Positions 23,401-32,827 of a stretch of DNA of 64,000 nucleotides are shown here, one piece after another; the stretch's first letter is position 1, and every line of letters begins with the position of its first letter. The notes under the pieces are model-generated. The model had not been told where the DNA came from. It saw only the letters and a list, made by a program, of their open reading frames with translations, and made no database searches. Origin of the DNA: Hirudo medicinalis (taxonomy: Eukaryota > Annelida > Clitellata > Hirudinida > Hirudinidae); assembly GCA_011800805.1 (NCBI GenBank), contig MPNW01000460.1, positions 1-64,000 on the forward strand. The letters are read 5' to 3'. The translations under genes were made by a program, and so were the position numbers.

Positions 23401-24016
23401 AGTGATTATGCAATTGCAAAAGGTCTCACCGAGCATCAAGCTTCTCATTGCAAGAGAGTCAAGCTTTGGAAGTAATTTGGCTGAAAACAAGCACATGAAA
23501 TTAAAAGAAAAGTTTTTCGGTTGCAAAGAATTTTCTGTTGAAATTATAAAAAGACCAGGGAAGTCACTTGGTATTTCTATAGTTCCAATTTGGAGAGACA
23601 GAGGCGTTCTTGTGGCTGATGTGGTTAAGTTCATTTTAATTCCTTTCTGGTCTGAGGTTTAATTCCTATTTCGATTGGCTATATATATTTTTTAGATCAA
23701 AAGTGATAACTCTGAAGACATGGATGGTCTTCTTAGTGGAGATGAAATTGTTGCTGTGAATGGGATGCCCCTTGAGCACTTGGCAACAACAGAAGCACTT
23801 TTAATATTAAAGGTAATTTCCAGATGAATACAAAAAAGTTAAGATCACCAAGATATATGTTTTCACAGACTTTGATGGGAAAATTATTCATGGAAATTCA
23901 TCGAGCAGATGTTGGATTACTATCCACCTCTTCTAACAGTTCTGACCTCTTTTCGCCTTATTCTCCATCTGGTCTCTTTAAATTTGGTTCAGTTACAGAT
24001 TTGAAGAAATCCAAAA
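8490..24016 (+). CDS. PATJ/MPDZ: Multi-PDZ scaffold protein, MPDZ/PATJ-like (partial, at least 10 exons)
   Basis: Spliced exons: 8490-8533, 8614-8813, 9037-9131, 9442-9499, 16005-16064, 17688-17757, 17841-18043, 22816-22905, 23363-23623, 23696-23812, 23869-24016; their phases agree. They encode three PDZ domains. The first (SGLGISLVGNKD, GDELLEVNGQSLFGRSH) matches a distinctive distal PDZ of MPDZ and PATJ. The second is split by the 4.8-kb intron before 22816 (LGCRIVGGIDMSL | YEIYDGGAAAKDARLKVGDE). The third reads GKSLGISIVPIWRDRG, then GDEIVAVNGMPLEHL. The order matches the C-terminal half of vertebrate MPDZ/PATJ, scaffolds that assemble Crumbs/Pals complexes at apical junctions and bind receptor tails. 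Exon 8490 is preceded by an acceptor site, so the 5' end lies upstream. The last exon ends at a GTGAGT donor and the next exon was not found; the assembly gap at 27262 may hide it. Confidence 0.85.
10146..11751 (+). mobile_element. Tc1-like transposon, complete ends, inactive transposase
   Basis: The element starts CAGTGCTAGAAATATTATTA and ends with the reverse complement of CAGTGTTAGAAAAAAGGTTA, each flanked by the TA target. The transposase reads MGKKAGLTKEERGQIVAFRK, GDPDSYGKK, then DGPDGYKYYW and WPACSPDLNPIENVWG. It is broken by stops (after SDEK at about 10960) and frameshifts, and the second catalytic Asp (QD..IH) lies in a different frame from the C terminus. It sits in the long intron after exon 9442-9499 of the PDZ gene. 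Confidence 0.85.
11970..12310 (-). mobile_element. Tc1-like transposase fragment
   Basis: The minus strand reads NGSVMIWGAVSSK, then a degenerate stretch, then HLKVINWPACSPDLKPI, the central and C-terminal catalytic region of a Tc1 transposase. Stops and frameshifts are present. It lies just downstream of the complete copy and in opposite orientation. Confidence 0.65.
12311..13792. other. Intronic DNA, no coding signal; SINE-A tail at its end
   Basis: This AT-rich stretch is intronic in the PDZ gene. Only the last 50 bases are recognisable: TTTATATAGAGTGGC followed by AGGATGTGAAGGCACTTTTT. The latter string also occurs at 38930-38950 next to a SINE-A copy, so it is probably a SINE tail on the minus strand. 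Confidence 0.45.
13793..14680 (-). mobile_element. 5'-truncated LINE with RNase H domain, copy 2
   Basis: Nearly identical to the copy at 4514-5340. Here the RNase H frame is intact from MNLEESNNAYNN through ITLVWIPAHVGIPRNEQAG to VPQGGRRL (14527-14171), because the few bases missing from copy 1 are present. The shared tail AATGTCCTCAGC (plus strand) is at 13795. The copy is 5'-truncated and has lost the catalytic FTDS start, where the sequence diverges near 14530. Confidence 0.75.
14690..14762 (-). repeat. SINE family A, internally deleted
   Basis: On the minus strand a head (GCAGGTTGGCTAAATGGGTT, then CCTGCAAGCAG) joins directly to the tail (TATAAATGGTAGA). The body with the B box is missing. 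Confidence 0.5.
14820..15700 (+). mobile_element. Degenerate Tc1-like transposon with poly-G run
   Basis: The plus strand reads MSKKGQILAFKKANHSISNI, then IEEYGRK, LKLSEEDQR, and further on FRGGSMMVWG and a relic of the QQDN.P.H catalytic box near 15515. A run of 14 G falls at about 14979-14992, where the family has a short G-R-P linker. Frameshifts and stops make it inactive. It lies in the 6.5-kb intron of the PDZ gene. Confidence 0.65.
16548..17460 (-). mobile_element. R2-like LINE fragment, copy 2 (reverse transcriptase)
   Basis: On the minus strand the RT palm reads MGCAISPSLFILALQLLLNG, then LKAFMDDTPLV with the catalytic F-x-D-D, then WCRMAFKPAKPRNLALVKGK. A second open piece (16916-16548) holds the thumb and connector with KIRTQWMLNNSADIRIR and KPLLRTKRKFKAQDEI, which parallels 6490-6756 of copy 1. 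Frameshifts separate the pieces. It lies in a PDZ-gene intron, antisense to the gene. Confidence 0.75.
18044..19139. other. Intronic DNA of the PDZ gene, no coding signal
   Basis: This is the start of the 4.8-kb intron that splits the second PDZ domain. It is AT-rich and I recognise no element. Confidence 0.4.
19140..19760 (+). mobile_element. R2-like LINE fragment, C-terminal endonuclease region
   Basis: The plus strand reads DVIIMVEMTVTWEDRLEYSN, then KYADLSMDLGAKGFR, then PIEVDARA, then a degenerate stretch ending in KAAKAASFWIW. This is the C-terminal part of the same LINE family as 5341-5530, where R2-type elements carry a restriction-like endonuclease (P-D...V-E pattern). It is on the opposite strand from the other copies and is truncated at its 5' side. 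Confidence 0.65.
19761..20605. other. Unassigned, relatively GC-rich segment in a PDZ-gene intron
   Basis: The plus strand is open for 115 codons at 19698-20045, with a basic composition, immediately after the LINE C terminus. It may be the 3' UTR or a further frame of that element. I recognise no domain. Confidence 0.3.
20606..20735 (-). repeat. SINE family B, tRNA-Glu-like head, copy 1
   Basis: On the minus strand a tRNA-like unit has a perfect 7-bp acceptor stem (TCCTGCA with TGCAGGA), a D arm (GTCT...AGAC), an anticodon region with CTCTCAC as in tRNA-Glu(CTC), and a B box (GATTCGAATCC). It is followed by a shared tail (CCTAATCAT, then GACGTTAAT). The matching copy is at 58365-58480. The anticodon stem is imperfect, so it is a SINE head rather than a functional tRNA. 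Confidence 0.65.
20750..22260 (-). mobile_element. Ty3/gypsy-like LTR retrotransposon, integrase remnant
   Basis: On the minus strand an integrase zinc-binding relic reads GGHFG.EDIITRQDDRYCWKG. Farther along are core pieces AYHPKSNG and NWDQFIPSVLFAYHTS, then PLEVMYGWKPKFPKHL at about 21420. This order matches the integrase of Ty3/gypsy pol. Several stops and frameshifts show it is dead. LTRs were not identified. It lies in the intron splitting the second PDZ domain, antisense to the gene. Confidence 0.7.
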
Positions 24017-25435
24017 GTGAGTTGCAAGTAGTTTTGATATTACTAAAAAATTGAATGTTGGAATTTTGAAATTTGAAATATTAGAATGGTAATCTAAATA
24101 ACTAAAGCATTAAAAGAGATTGTTGAGATGTTTCTAGAAAAGAATTTTAAAAATGAAATAGATCATAGGTGAAAGTAGCCTGCCTGCTGCCATAACTGAC
24201 CATTGCAACTCCCATCAAATTTTTTTATTCTAATTTAATTGCAGACTTAATTTATTCACTTGAGTATCATCGTCAAAAGCACTAAATTTTAAATATAATT
24301 CCAGATATTATAAAGAGGGCACTTCCTTCCTGCTTTACCAATGGTAGAAAATGAAAACGATGTTTTTATTTATTTTCTACTGAAATTATGTGGCTTACCC
24401 CATTTGAGAATACATTTTTTGGCAAACAACTTTATTTGGTGGGTGCTTTCACTACAACCAGCAGGGTGTCCAAAAGTATATATTATTTCACTTTTCAACT
24501 ACATAATCTTCTGATGTAACTTGCAATAATTTTGTATTTTATCTGCTCATTTGCACCTAGATTTTTCATTCTATCTTTACTTCATAATTTAGTGTTATGA
24601 CAACTGGTGTCAAGGCAAATGCATTTTCAAAACTTGATGCTGTACTTTTTTAATGATCTTCGTTTTGAATGTTTTGAAACAGTGAGGCCGTTCATAAAAG
24701 CTTGAGTGCCTTCTTCATAAAAACTCAGTTCTGAGACCATCCTTTTTGTTGATACTATTTAATTTTTATCTTTTTAATTGCAGTTGCACTAACATTACTC
24801 TTAAATTTGTAATGAAACGTTGCTTATTTGTAATCATTGATCCAGATTATTAATAAATTTTTACAATATCATAATTCCAGTTGAAACTACATAACTAGTT
24901 TTATAAATCAATGTTTCCTTAAGAGCATGTGATTCAACATCCTCATCAACAAATCCCTTGTTGGGAAACAGAAAACTGATTTCAAAGCGATGGTAACGAG
25001 AAAAGAACTTGCAAGCCACTGAGGCAGGGGTATTCAAGAAGTATTATGGAGGGCCAAATTTTTTTATGCCTAGTGACCAAGGGCTGGATCATTCTGAAAT
25101 TGGTAGTTGTCATTTGTCAACATGGCAGGCACGTCATATCACCAGTGACTTGTGGATAGACTGCCTTTTATTTTATTACTTAATTTAACAGATATTATTC
25201 ATGTAACGAAGTGAGTGCAACTAATGCTTTTAATATTTTTCGGGTCTGGCGTCTCTTCCGAACCAGGAAACAATTTTATTACAAGGCTCATAAAAGGTGA
25301 TCATTACAATTAATATAATTATAGTTAATATAATAAGATTGCGTACATGACCTCACGTCCATCAATTTTTTAAGTGATAAAAGTACAGTTAATTGACGTT
25401 GTTATAGGTAGGTTTTGGAAAGAGGCTTAATAGAA
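24017..25435. other. No gene recognised downstream of the last PDZ exon
   Basis: This AT-rich sequence begins with a GTGAGT donor and is therefore probably intronic. I searched for further PDZ motifs (GLGF-type loop, GDxIL) and saw none before the gap. Confidence 0.4.
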
Positions 25436-26290
25436 CTTAAAAACAAATAAATATCTTGAGAGACGTGAATATGTTTATTTCAAAGATATCAATCGCCCTG
25501 CGAAGATCATAAGCCGTTATTTGAATGATCCTAAAAGTTATTGAATCATATTGCGGAGCAAGGAAAAACTCAAAAAACTGGATGAACGTCAGATATCAGT
25601 TATCAGTCAGATGTACGAGATTCTTTCAAGGGGATTGGCTTAATAATAGACTTTAAAAAATACGCTTAATTTTTGGTTAGAAACATACTCAAATGTCTTT
25701 AGAGAAGTGGTTAACAGAAGTTTGTTAAGTATCAGCATGAACCATTTCTAAAAGAGGGTCACAATTAAACAGTGCCAAATGGGATGGTGAATTTGGAGAT
25801 GGACTGAGACTAGGTTATTTTTCTGATGACAAAATTGAACTTAGATGGTACGAATGACTTTAAATATTACTGGTATAATGTTAGAGGGTCTCAAAAAACA
25901 TTTTTCAAACGGAATTTCGGAGATGCTCAGTAATAGTCTGAACCGCCATATCCATAACTTCCGAACTTTTCTTAAAGGGGAAGCAGAATTCATAGATTAC
26001 ATAGGCAACACTGACCAAGTATCTATTTCCACTATTATTTCCACTATTTTCCACTATTAAATTCTACAAAATGTCAAATTTTGAGTTGTTTTAGTAATTT
26101 TAGCATGATAACGTTTTAGACATTTCAAGGCGGACAAAACCTTCTCTCCTGGAAAGGAATTTGAACGTTCTGAAGCTGCCGGCTCGCTCCACAACTTGAA
26201 CTCCATTTGAAACCTGTGGGGATTGCTTGTTATCAAAATTTACTTCAATGGCAAGCAGTATTTCTAATGTCCAATAACACTGGTCTACAA
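25436..26290 (+). mobile_element. Degenerate Tc1-like transposase, same family as 41647-42660
   Basis: The plus strand shows SRYLNDPKSY, LNLDGTNDFKYYWYNVRG, KTFFKRNFG, then LLERNLNVLKLPARS and NLWGLLVIKIYFNGKQ. These match, in order, the nearly intact transposase on the minus strand at 41647. The second catalytic Asp region is missing or deleted near 25940-26130, and many stops are present. Confidence 0.7.
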
Positions 26291-26431
26291 TTTTGGAAAA
26301 GTTGTTTGCTTAAGAAAAAAATTTACGATTTCTTAAGTATTTTTAAGTGCTGAATTCAAATATGACATTCAAAATGTTTGATTGGTTACTGCTTTTAAGA
26401 TATTCAATTTTGTAAATTTTACTTTTTATGT

Positions 26432-26870
26432 TCACAATGTAGGCTTTTGTAGGCCTTGAGAGGGTTTTTCCACCAAAGATTGTTGTCTAGTTGTCTGCCT
26501 TATTATTTTCTTAGTCCTCGAGGTATTGGGCTTAGAGCTAATGGAACGTTCTATATGTGGTATACTTTTCTTCGACATTCCTTTCCTAATTGCAGGCACC
26601 ACGCAGAAGTAACAATTGCAGTTACGATCTGTTGGCTCTCTCCAAATCATTGGCACTACAAAGGGCATAAATTTCCTTTTTTACCACTGGCGAAGATTTA
26701 TTGCGCAAGTGTTGCGGAGCCCATTTCTTGTCCTATTCTCCAATTTTGCTCTCCACAATTAAGATGGTAGGATATCTTAACCATTGCGGTTATATGACTC
26801 TTGTGATGTAACAGTCGCTTCACCACAAACGTGACAAATATTATCTGCACTTTTTATACTAGTAAGAGGC
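26432..26870 (-). pseudogene. Remnant of a dispersed family with PMxWREPTD..CYFC motif
   Basis: On the minus strand an upstream NICHVCGEATVTSQ piece is followed, after a degenerate stretch, by MPFVVPMIWREPTDRNCNCY and FCVV, then IPHIERSISSKPNTS. I recognise this order (C-x2-C near the start, then VPM-WREP-D....CYFC) from a multi-copy uncharacterised family in invertebrate genomes, recalled from memory and not searched. It is frameshifted. Its function is unknown; the copy number of such families suggests association with mobile elements. Confidence 0.45.
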
Positions 26871-27261
26871 ATCTCTATTCACTTTTTTAATTTATGTTTT
26901 TTAAATTCAAACGCTAACAAAAAAAAAAAAGAACAACACTATGATTTCTAGGAGTAAAATAATGCTATTTACATCAAGTCATATACGATGCAATACCATG
27001 TTATGTATGAAACATATTTCTTACATCATACAAGTATGACACAATACTAAATGATTGCATATCTTGAAAACTAGAGCCAATCAACAATTTCAAATATTTT
27101 TGTAATAGTTACCAAAATTTAGTAAAGTATGACTATATTCATTTCTGAAGAATTTTGGCTGTTTACAGTGCAATTTAAAGATGCTTTGAATGATGCCTAG
27201 AATCAGTTATATAAAAGGAGCCCTGAAACTTACCCTCAATTCATTAAAAATTAGAGTTCAG
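26871..27261. other. No gene recognised before the assembly gap
   Basis: This AT-rich sequence shows no motif I can name. It ends at a run of N. Confidence 0.4.
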
Positions 27262-27860
27262 NNNNNNNNNNNNNNNNNNNNNNNNNNNNNNNNNNNNNNN
27301 NNNNNNNNNNNNNNNNNNNNNNNNNNNNNNNNNNNNNNNNNNNNNNNNNNNNNNNNNNNNNNNNNNNNNNNNNNNNNNNNNNNNNNNNNNNNNNNNNNNN
27401 NNNNNNNNNNNNNNNNNNNNNNNNNNNNNNNNNNNNNNNNNNNNNNNNNNNNNNNNNNNNNNNNNNNNNNNNNNNNNNNNNNNNNNNNNNNNNNNNNNNN
27501 NNNNNNNNNNNNNNNNNNNNNNNNNNNNNNNNNNNNNNNNNNNNNNNNNNNNNNNNNNNNNNNNNNNNNNNNNNNNNNNNNNNNNNNNNNNNNNNNNNNN
27601 NNNNNNNNNNNNNNNNNNNNNNNNNNNNNNNNNNNNNNNNNNNNNNNNNNNNNNNNNNNNNNNNNNNNNNNNNNNNNNNNNNNNNNNNNNNNNNNNNNNN
27701 NNNNNNNNNNNNNNNNNNNNNNNNNNNNNNNNNNNNNNNNNNNNNNNNNNNNNNNNNNNNNNNNNNNNNNNNNNNNNNNNNNNNNNNNNNNNNNNNNNNN
27801 NNNNNNNNNNNNNNNNNNNNNNNNNNNNNNNNNNNNNNNNNNNNNNNNNNNNNNNNNNNN
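27262..27860. other. Assembly gap (599 N)
   Basis: Unknown sequence. Missing 3' exons of the PDZ gene could fall here, but that is a guess from the open donor at 24017. Confidence 0.99.
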
Positions 27861-28638
27861 CAGTAGTTAATCGTGCGGAACCTTCTTAAGGCGCTCAGCT
27901 TCTGATAAATGCGCTTCTTGAGACTTCCTCAGCCAAATTTGTTTCTCGGCATGTCAAACCCCATCATCGCCGGTTGTAAAGGAAATGGAATTGGCTGTAA
28001 AATAAACATTTACATTATAAAAAATTAATTAAATTTCTTAAACATTTTAGCCAAACGAGTTACTTCACTCTCCGGCTAAAATAATAATACAGTATAATAT
28101 GCATACATTTTTTTTGTCAGCATAGCTAAATTTAGTGCCACTGCTCCATTTAGTTTATACTTCTAATAGCATCAAATTCATTTACGTGTAGTTACGTTAA
28201 TGTTATTAATCAAATGTTGAAAGTTTACTAAGTCCACCGCTTTGTCCGCTATGTCATCTATGGCCACCATATTAACTTCCAAGAGCATAGACTGTATAAG
28301 GAGATAGAAATGAAGTGTTTCCTCGGTAAATTAATAAATCTTTATGACCTGCTATAATTAATCAACTTAACTCAAGTAATCACTTGGTCAACAACATCAT
28401 CAGTGGCATCGCGTAAGCCAGAAACTAGCCAGAACCAGGTTTTCGGGTTTCTTTCAGACAATGTACCAAACACCAATTTTAAATCAAATAATGTGTCAGT
28501 TCAATATATGGATTTTAACTATTAACCCTGTACAAACATATTAAAACTCAATCTCAAGCTAAAATAAAAAGAAATGTTGAAAATGAAATTTTCAAAGAAA
28601 TCTTATTCGCCGAGGTTTTTCCAAAGCATAGAAATCTA
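27861..28638. other. No gene recognised after the gap
   Basis: This AT-rich sequence has no coding similarity I can see. It may include the body of the hAT element whose C terminus is at 28639. Confidence 0.35.
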
Positions 28639-28860
28639 CTACTCTAGAAAATCATCCGTTGGAACTTCAGATCCTTCAGTGCTTATGATCATACAATGAG
28701 TTTCTAGTATCATTTTATTTTTTGCCTTGCTCAGTATCCTGTTCATTATACTAAACGATCTCTCTACTGAGACAGTTGTTACTGGATTAACATGAAAGAT
28801 TCACAGCGCTTGTAACTCGCAGTACCCCACATCAGCTTCCAATATTTGTCATTTGTCAAT
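28639..28860 (-). pseudogene. hAT transposase C-terminal dimerisation domain, remnant
   Basis: The minus strand reads VNPVTTVSVERSFSIMNRIL, then SKAKNKMILETHCMIISTEG and SEVPTDDFLE before a stop at 28639. V-E-R-S-F-S-x-M-x-R-I is the hallmark of the hAT C-terminal dimerisation domain. A stop codon falls just before this block at about 28800, so it is a pseudogene. No catalytic core was identified nearby. Confidence 0.7.
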
Positions 28861-31800
28861 GGGCTTTCGTCTGCATTGTATCTTCTACAATTAACCATAG
28901 ACTTTATGAAAAAGTTTAAATTTTAAAGATTTTAAATCAGTAAGTAACAGGCTAGCAGAAATTTCATATCTTTACGTCTTACCTGACTTTAAATGGTAAA
29001 TAAAATTTTAAGTGCACACATACACAAATAATCCAAAGTAAACCAGAAATAAAGTCTTTGTCAGTTTATTAGCGCTCTACGCAAATTGGAAGACAAAAAC
29101 TAAAGTTCAGAAAAATATAAAAACAAACTTATTTTCAAACATGCGAAAAAATGGACGATAAATAGAGAAAATTTTAAAGCATGACCAAAGAGCAATAATA
29201 ATAGTAATAGTTTATGAAATCTACAGCGCTAGCAGTGACATTACATGGCGGAACATGCAAGCACTTTTTATGCCGCTCACTAGCTCAACAATCCAAAATC
29301 AAAACATCATGTTTTCAAATTAGGACATCGTTACTATGAATTTATTGAATATTATTGAATTTATTAATATTTGAAGTTGAGCTTTATTTTTGAGAGGGCG
29401 ATGGCTTAGCTCAGGGGGGACAACGTCTCCCCGCAAGCCAGAACCTTATATAGATGTTAACTACACTATATATCTACCCTGGACAATCAATAAGAAAATT
29501 TACTTACTTTTGGTTCAACAAGACCAAGTCTTCATTATCACATTTGATTCACTATTGAAAATATTTAAGCATATATTTGTAAACCGATCTCAGAAATTTT
29601 ACCATACAAATTTGTAATGACAACTTCATACCTAACTTGGGACTCTGAAAAAAATGATTAATTGGGCTTCAAAACTTTCTTTTTGGTCAACAGTAAAAAT
29701 TGAAAATTATCTCTTCGAAAATCGTCAATTACTGTGGAACGATAAATATGGAAATGCAATTAAAGTTGTTGGTCTTAAGTTACTATGTTATGTAATTGTT
29801 AGAATTCCTGACATAAGTGATTTTGTTAGATTACATTTGAGGCACAATTAAATTATTACCTAAGAAATTAACGAAACATCTTAAGATCAGGTCTATCAGA
29901 AGCCAAACTTTCAAACTTTATGCCACCAATCATTTCACTTTTTGATTGATGTAAATACGATACATCCTATTCAACTACTGTTGAATTTATAAATTCTGCG
30001 ATATGATATAGCAGAAGATTGAAAAAGAATATGCTTCTGCCGAAAATGCCAACTTCCTTCTTCCTAACAAGCAAAACTATTCGTCTTCCATCTCCAGGCA
30101 GCTTGCAATAAATAAGAACTCATTAGCGTTGAGAGGAGATTTTAAAAATTTCTCGGGAATGAAAACATCTCAACATTTCAAAGCTTTGAGCCGATGATCA
30201 CTTCCAAAAACTTTTTGCTGAGAGGCTTTTCGCCAACACTGTTAAGTGACAAGTAAAAATGAATAGCAATTAACGGCTATTTCTAACAATAGTATTAAAT
30301 GCCAGTAAACCAATTCCGCATTATGTGACCCACGCATAAAATTAAATTAGAAACTTATGAGTGTGTGATCTGCATCTCATCAGCTTGCCTCTCCACTCGA
30401 TACTGACCTAACATGATTTGAATCCCGTTCAGTATAAATAATATTTCAACGTTTAATGATATCGATAAAATTATTTAAGCTCATAAAAGCTTTGAAAGAA
30501 GATATAAAACTCGCGATCACTGGACAGGGATGGAATGATAAGGAGAGATCGTTATCACCACCACAATCTTTGACCGCAATCTGAAATTTCCCGATTCCTA
30601 TTGTGTGATCCATTGATTTTATCGAGCCAGCTCTCTTGAAGCTGGATGTTTGGAGCATCAATTAAGGAAGTACTTGCAGTTAACATTTGTGCCTGTCAAT
30701 CTGTCGGCACCTTCTTTCCAGTCATTTAGTTTCATCTTTGACTCTCATTTGCATTTGGTCGTTGCAATTGATCGTTTAGAACAGATTCCAAATCAGCTAT
30801 AAGTGTGTTTATTTAATTATAATCACCTTTAATTGATGACACATTTATTAACAAAGTATAAAATAAAAAAAATTAAATTTATCTGGCCACAAAAAAGTTT
30901 TAAAATGACGCACCTAAGGTGAAGTTTGAGTGGTGGGCGTGGTTTACAATTATTCGTGGGAGGAGCAGAGACTGAGGCGACCAATAAATATTGAGCAATG
31001 TACACAACGTACATCTAACGAACATCGTTATTTAACGACTGCCTGATGCGTGGGAGAAGTTTTCCTGGATCTGTTTGTTCTCAAAACTTGAATAAGTTGG
31101 AGTTGATGCTTGTAAGTGTGGAGGTGAGTCTATGTTTATTCAGCAATTTCATTGTTGTTGTTACGTCACAGAAACCTATGAATCACTCCACGCTAACAAC
31201 CGACACCTTTATTGAATTTACCTTTATAGACTGATGCCATCACACTTGCTTAACCAGGTCACAATCACTCATTTTAAAGGGTCAAAGTTGTGAAAATCGT
31301 GCATGGTGTTTACAAACAACGAAAAAGTACCTTAATGAATGAAAGTGCATATCTGATCTTCCAACATGAAGATTCGCTCGAGGCAGGTCAGTCGACAATT
31401 TTAATTCCGTGAGTTTGCCTGAATATTTGTTGAAATGCCAAATAATTGGAAGGCAATTTTTTTAAAATTAATTGCTGCAGATTAATATGCAGTTTATGCG
31501 CGCGAAACGCACTCGTGTAATAAATGTGCCTTACTGTTTCGTCTCCGAGGCGCCCACTTTCACTTGAATTTCAAATGACACACAAACTCCTGGTGGAGCC
31601 ACTACGCTTTGGAATTCATTTGTTTCTGCAAATAGATGGAAAGTCTTCATTAGCTGATGAACATTTGTAAGAACAGGTGATGTTTGCGTCTCAGTGCATT
31701 CCCATCGAGGCGGCTCTCAAGACCACGCCGACCTACGAGAGGCATTTTGAAAACTTAACATCGTGTAAACAACGTCAGATCTTCTCTAACGAGACTTGCT

Positions 31801-32827
31801 GTAAATTAATCCATTTCGGATCCAAGAAATAAATATTTTCTCTAATGGGTCTTCAATGGGTGCGTGCTTAATGTCAGGGACAGCTTAAGCCGTGCATTCC
31901 ACTTGAGCATGTCATGCCAAATTAACATTTGATTAAACAAATTCATCAACATTTGATATCATTAATCTTTTGCTAAAAGCTTCTTTAGACGCCTTGGGTT
32001 TAATTTGAGGAAGACCACTCCAGCCTTTGAAAGCTATTAAAACCTCTCTTTTAGCACTAATTGTATGTACAAATAACTCCCTCTCGTCAATTTATGCCTT
32101 ACAATGGCTCTTTTACGGTGTTAGAGATTTTTTTAAAGACGCCATTTGCGAACGACTGTTGCTTCAACTCGTGTGTAAGTTAACTTTTATTTCATTCCTC
32201 AACGTCGTGAATGGCTTTTCCACTTATTAAACTCTAAATCATTCCAGTCTGTGATTGGACTCTTTTATTGTGACGTTCGAGGAAAAGAAACATTCACCTC
32301 CCGCAGGAGAAGCACGATATAATTTAACCGATCTGGTCTCGATCTGTGAAATAATCGAAGTTCATAGGAAATTTTAAACAAATCTTCGGTGGCTGTCTTA
32401 ATCTTTCATCGCGTTCCCCTCGGCTCAAGTGTTTATCAACAAATCACCACTCTCGACTTTGTTGGCATTTCTTGCTGCACAACGAGAGAAAAACAATATT
32501 CACTTAAGCTTGGAAAATGTCACAAAATTTGCTGCAATTAATCTTATTTAGGACTTTCAGGAGTTGAAATCGCGTTGAAATTCGACGAATGCAAGCAAAA
32601 CACCTCAGAACATCCCAGCAAATTTATATGTCGGCACGTGGAGAGAGTGAAATATTGCTCAGGCAAAATGGATTCTTGTAAAAATAATCGGCCGTGAATT
32701 TATTGTGTTTGTTTAGCGCCGACAGCACCGTTCGCTACAAAGCAAATATTTTTGTTCTCCTTTTAGACCTCCATTTCACTCCTTGTAGTAATTATGGAAT
32801 CATTTTCCTTCAACAGGTAGTTCCAAC
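28861..32827. other. No gene recognised; 5' flank of the BMP2/4 gene
   Basis: No coding similarity is seen. The last 1.5 kb is more complex and less AT-rich than the surrounding repeats and could contain the promoter, 5' UTR exons and enhancers of the BMP gene. The sequence alone shows no defined element. Confidence 0.4.

Noticed and set aside
29390..29470. tRNA-like A box (GGCTTAGCTCAGGGGG)
   Set aside because: No B box at the right distance and no acceptor pairing; not enough for a SINE or tRNA call.
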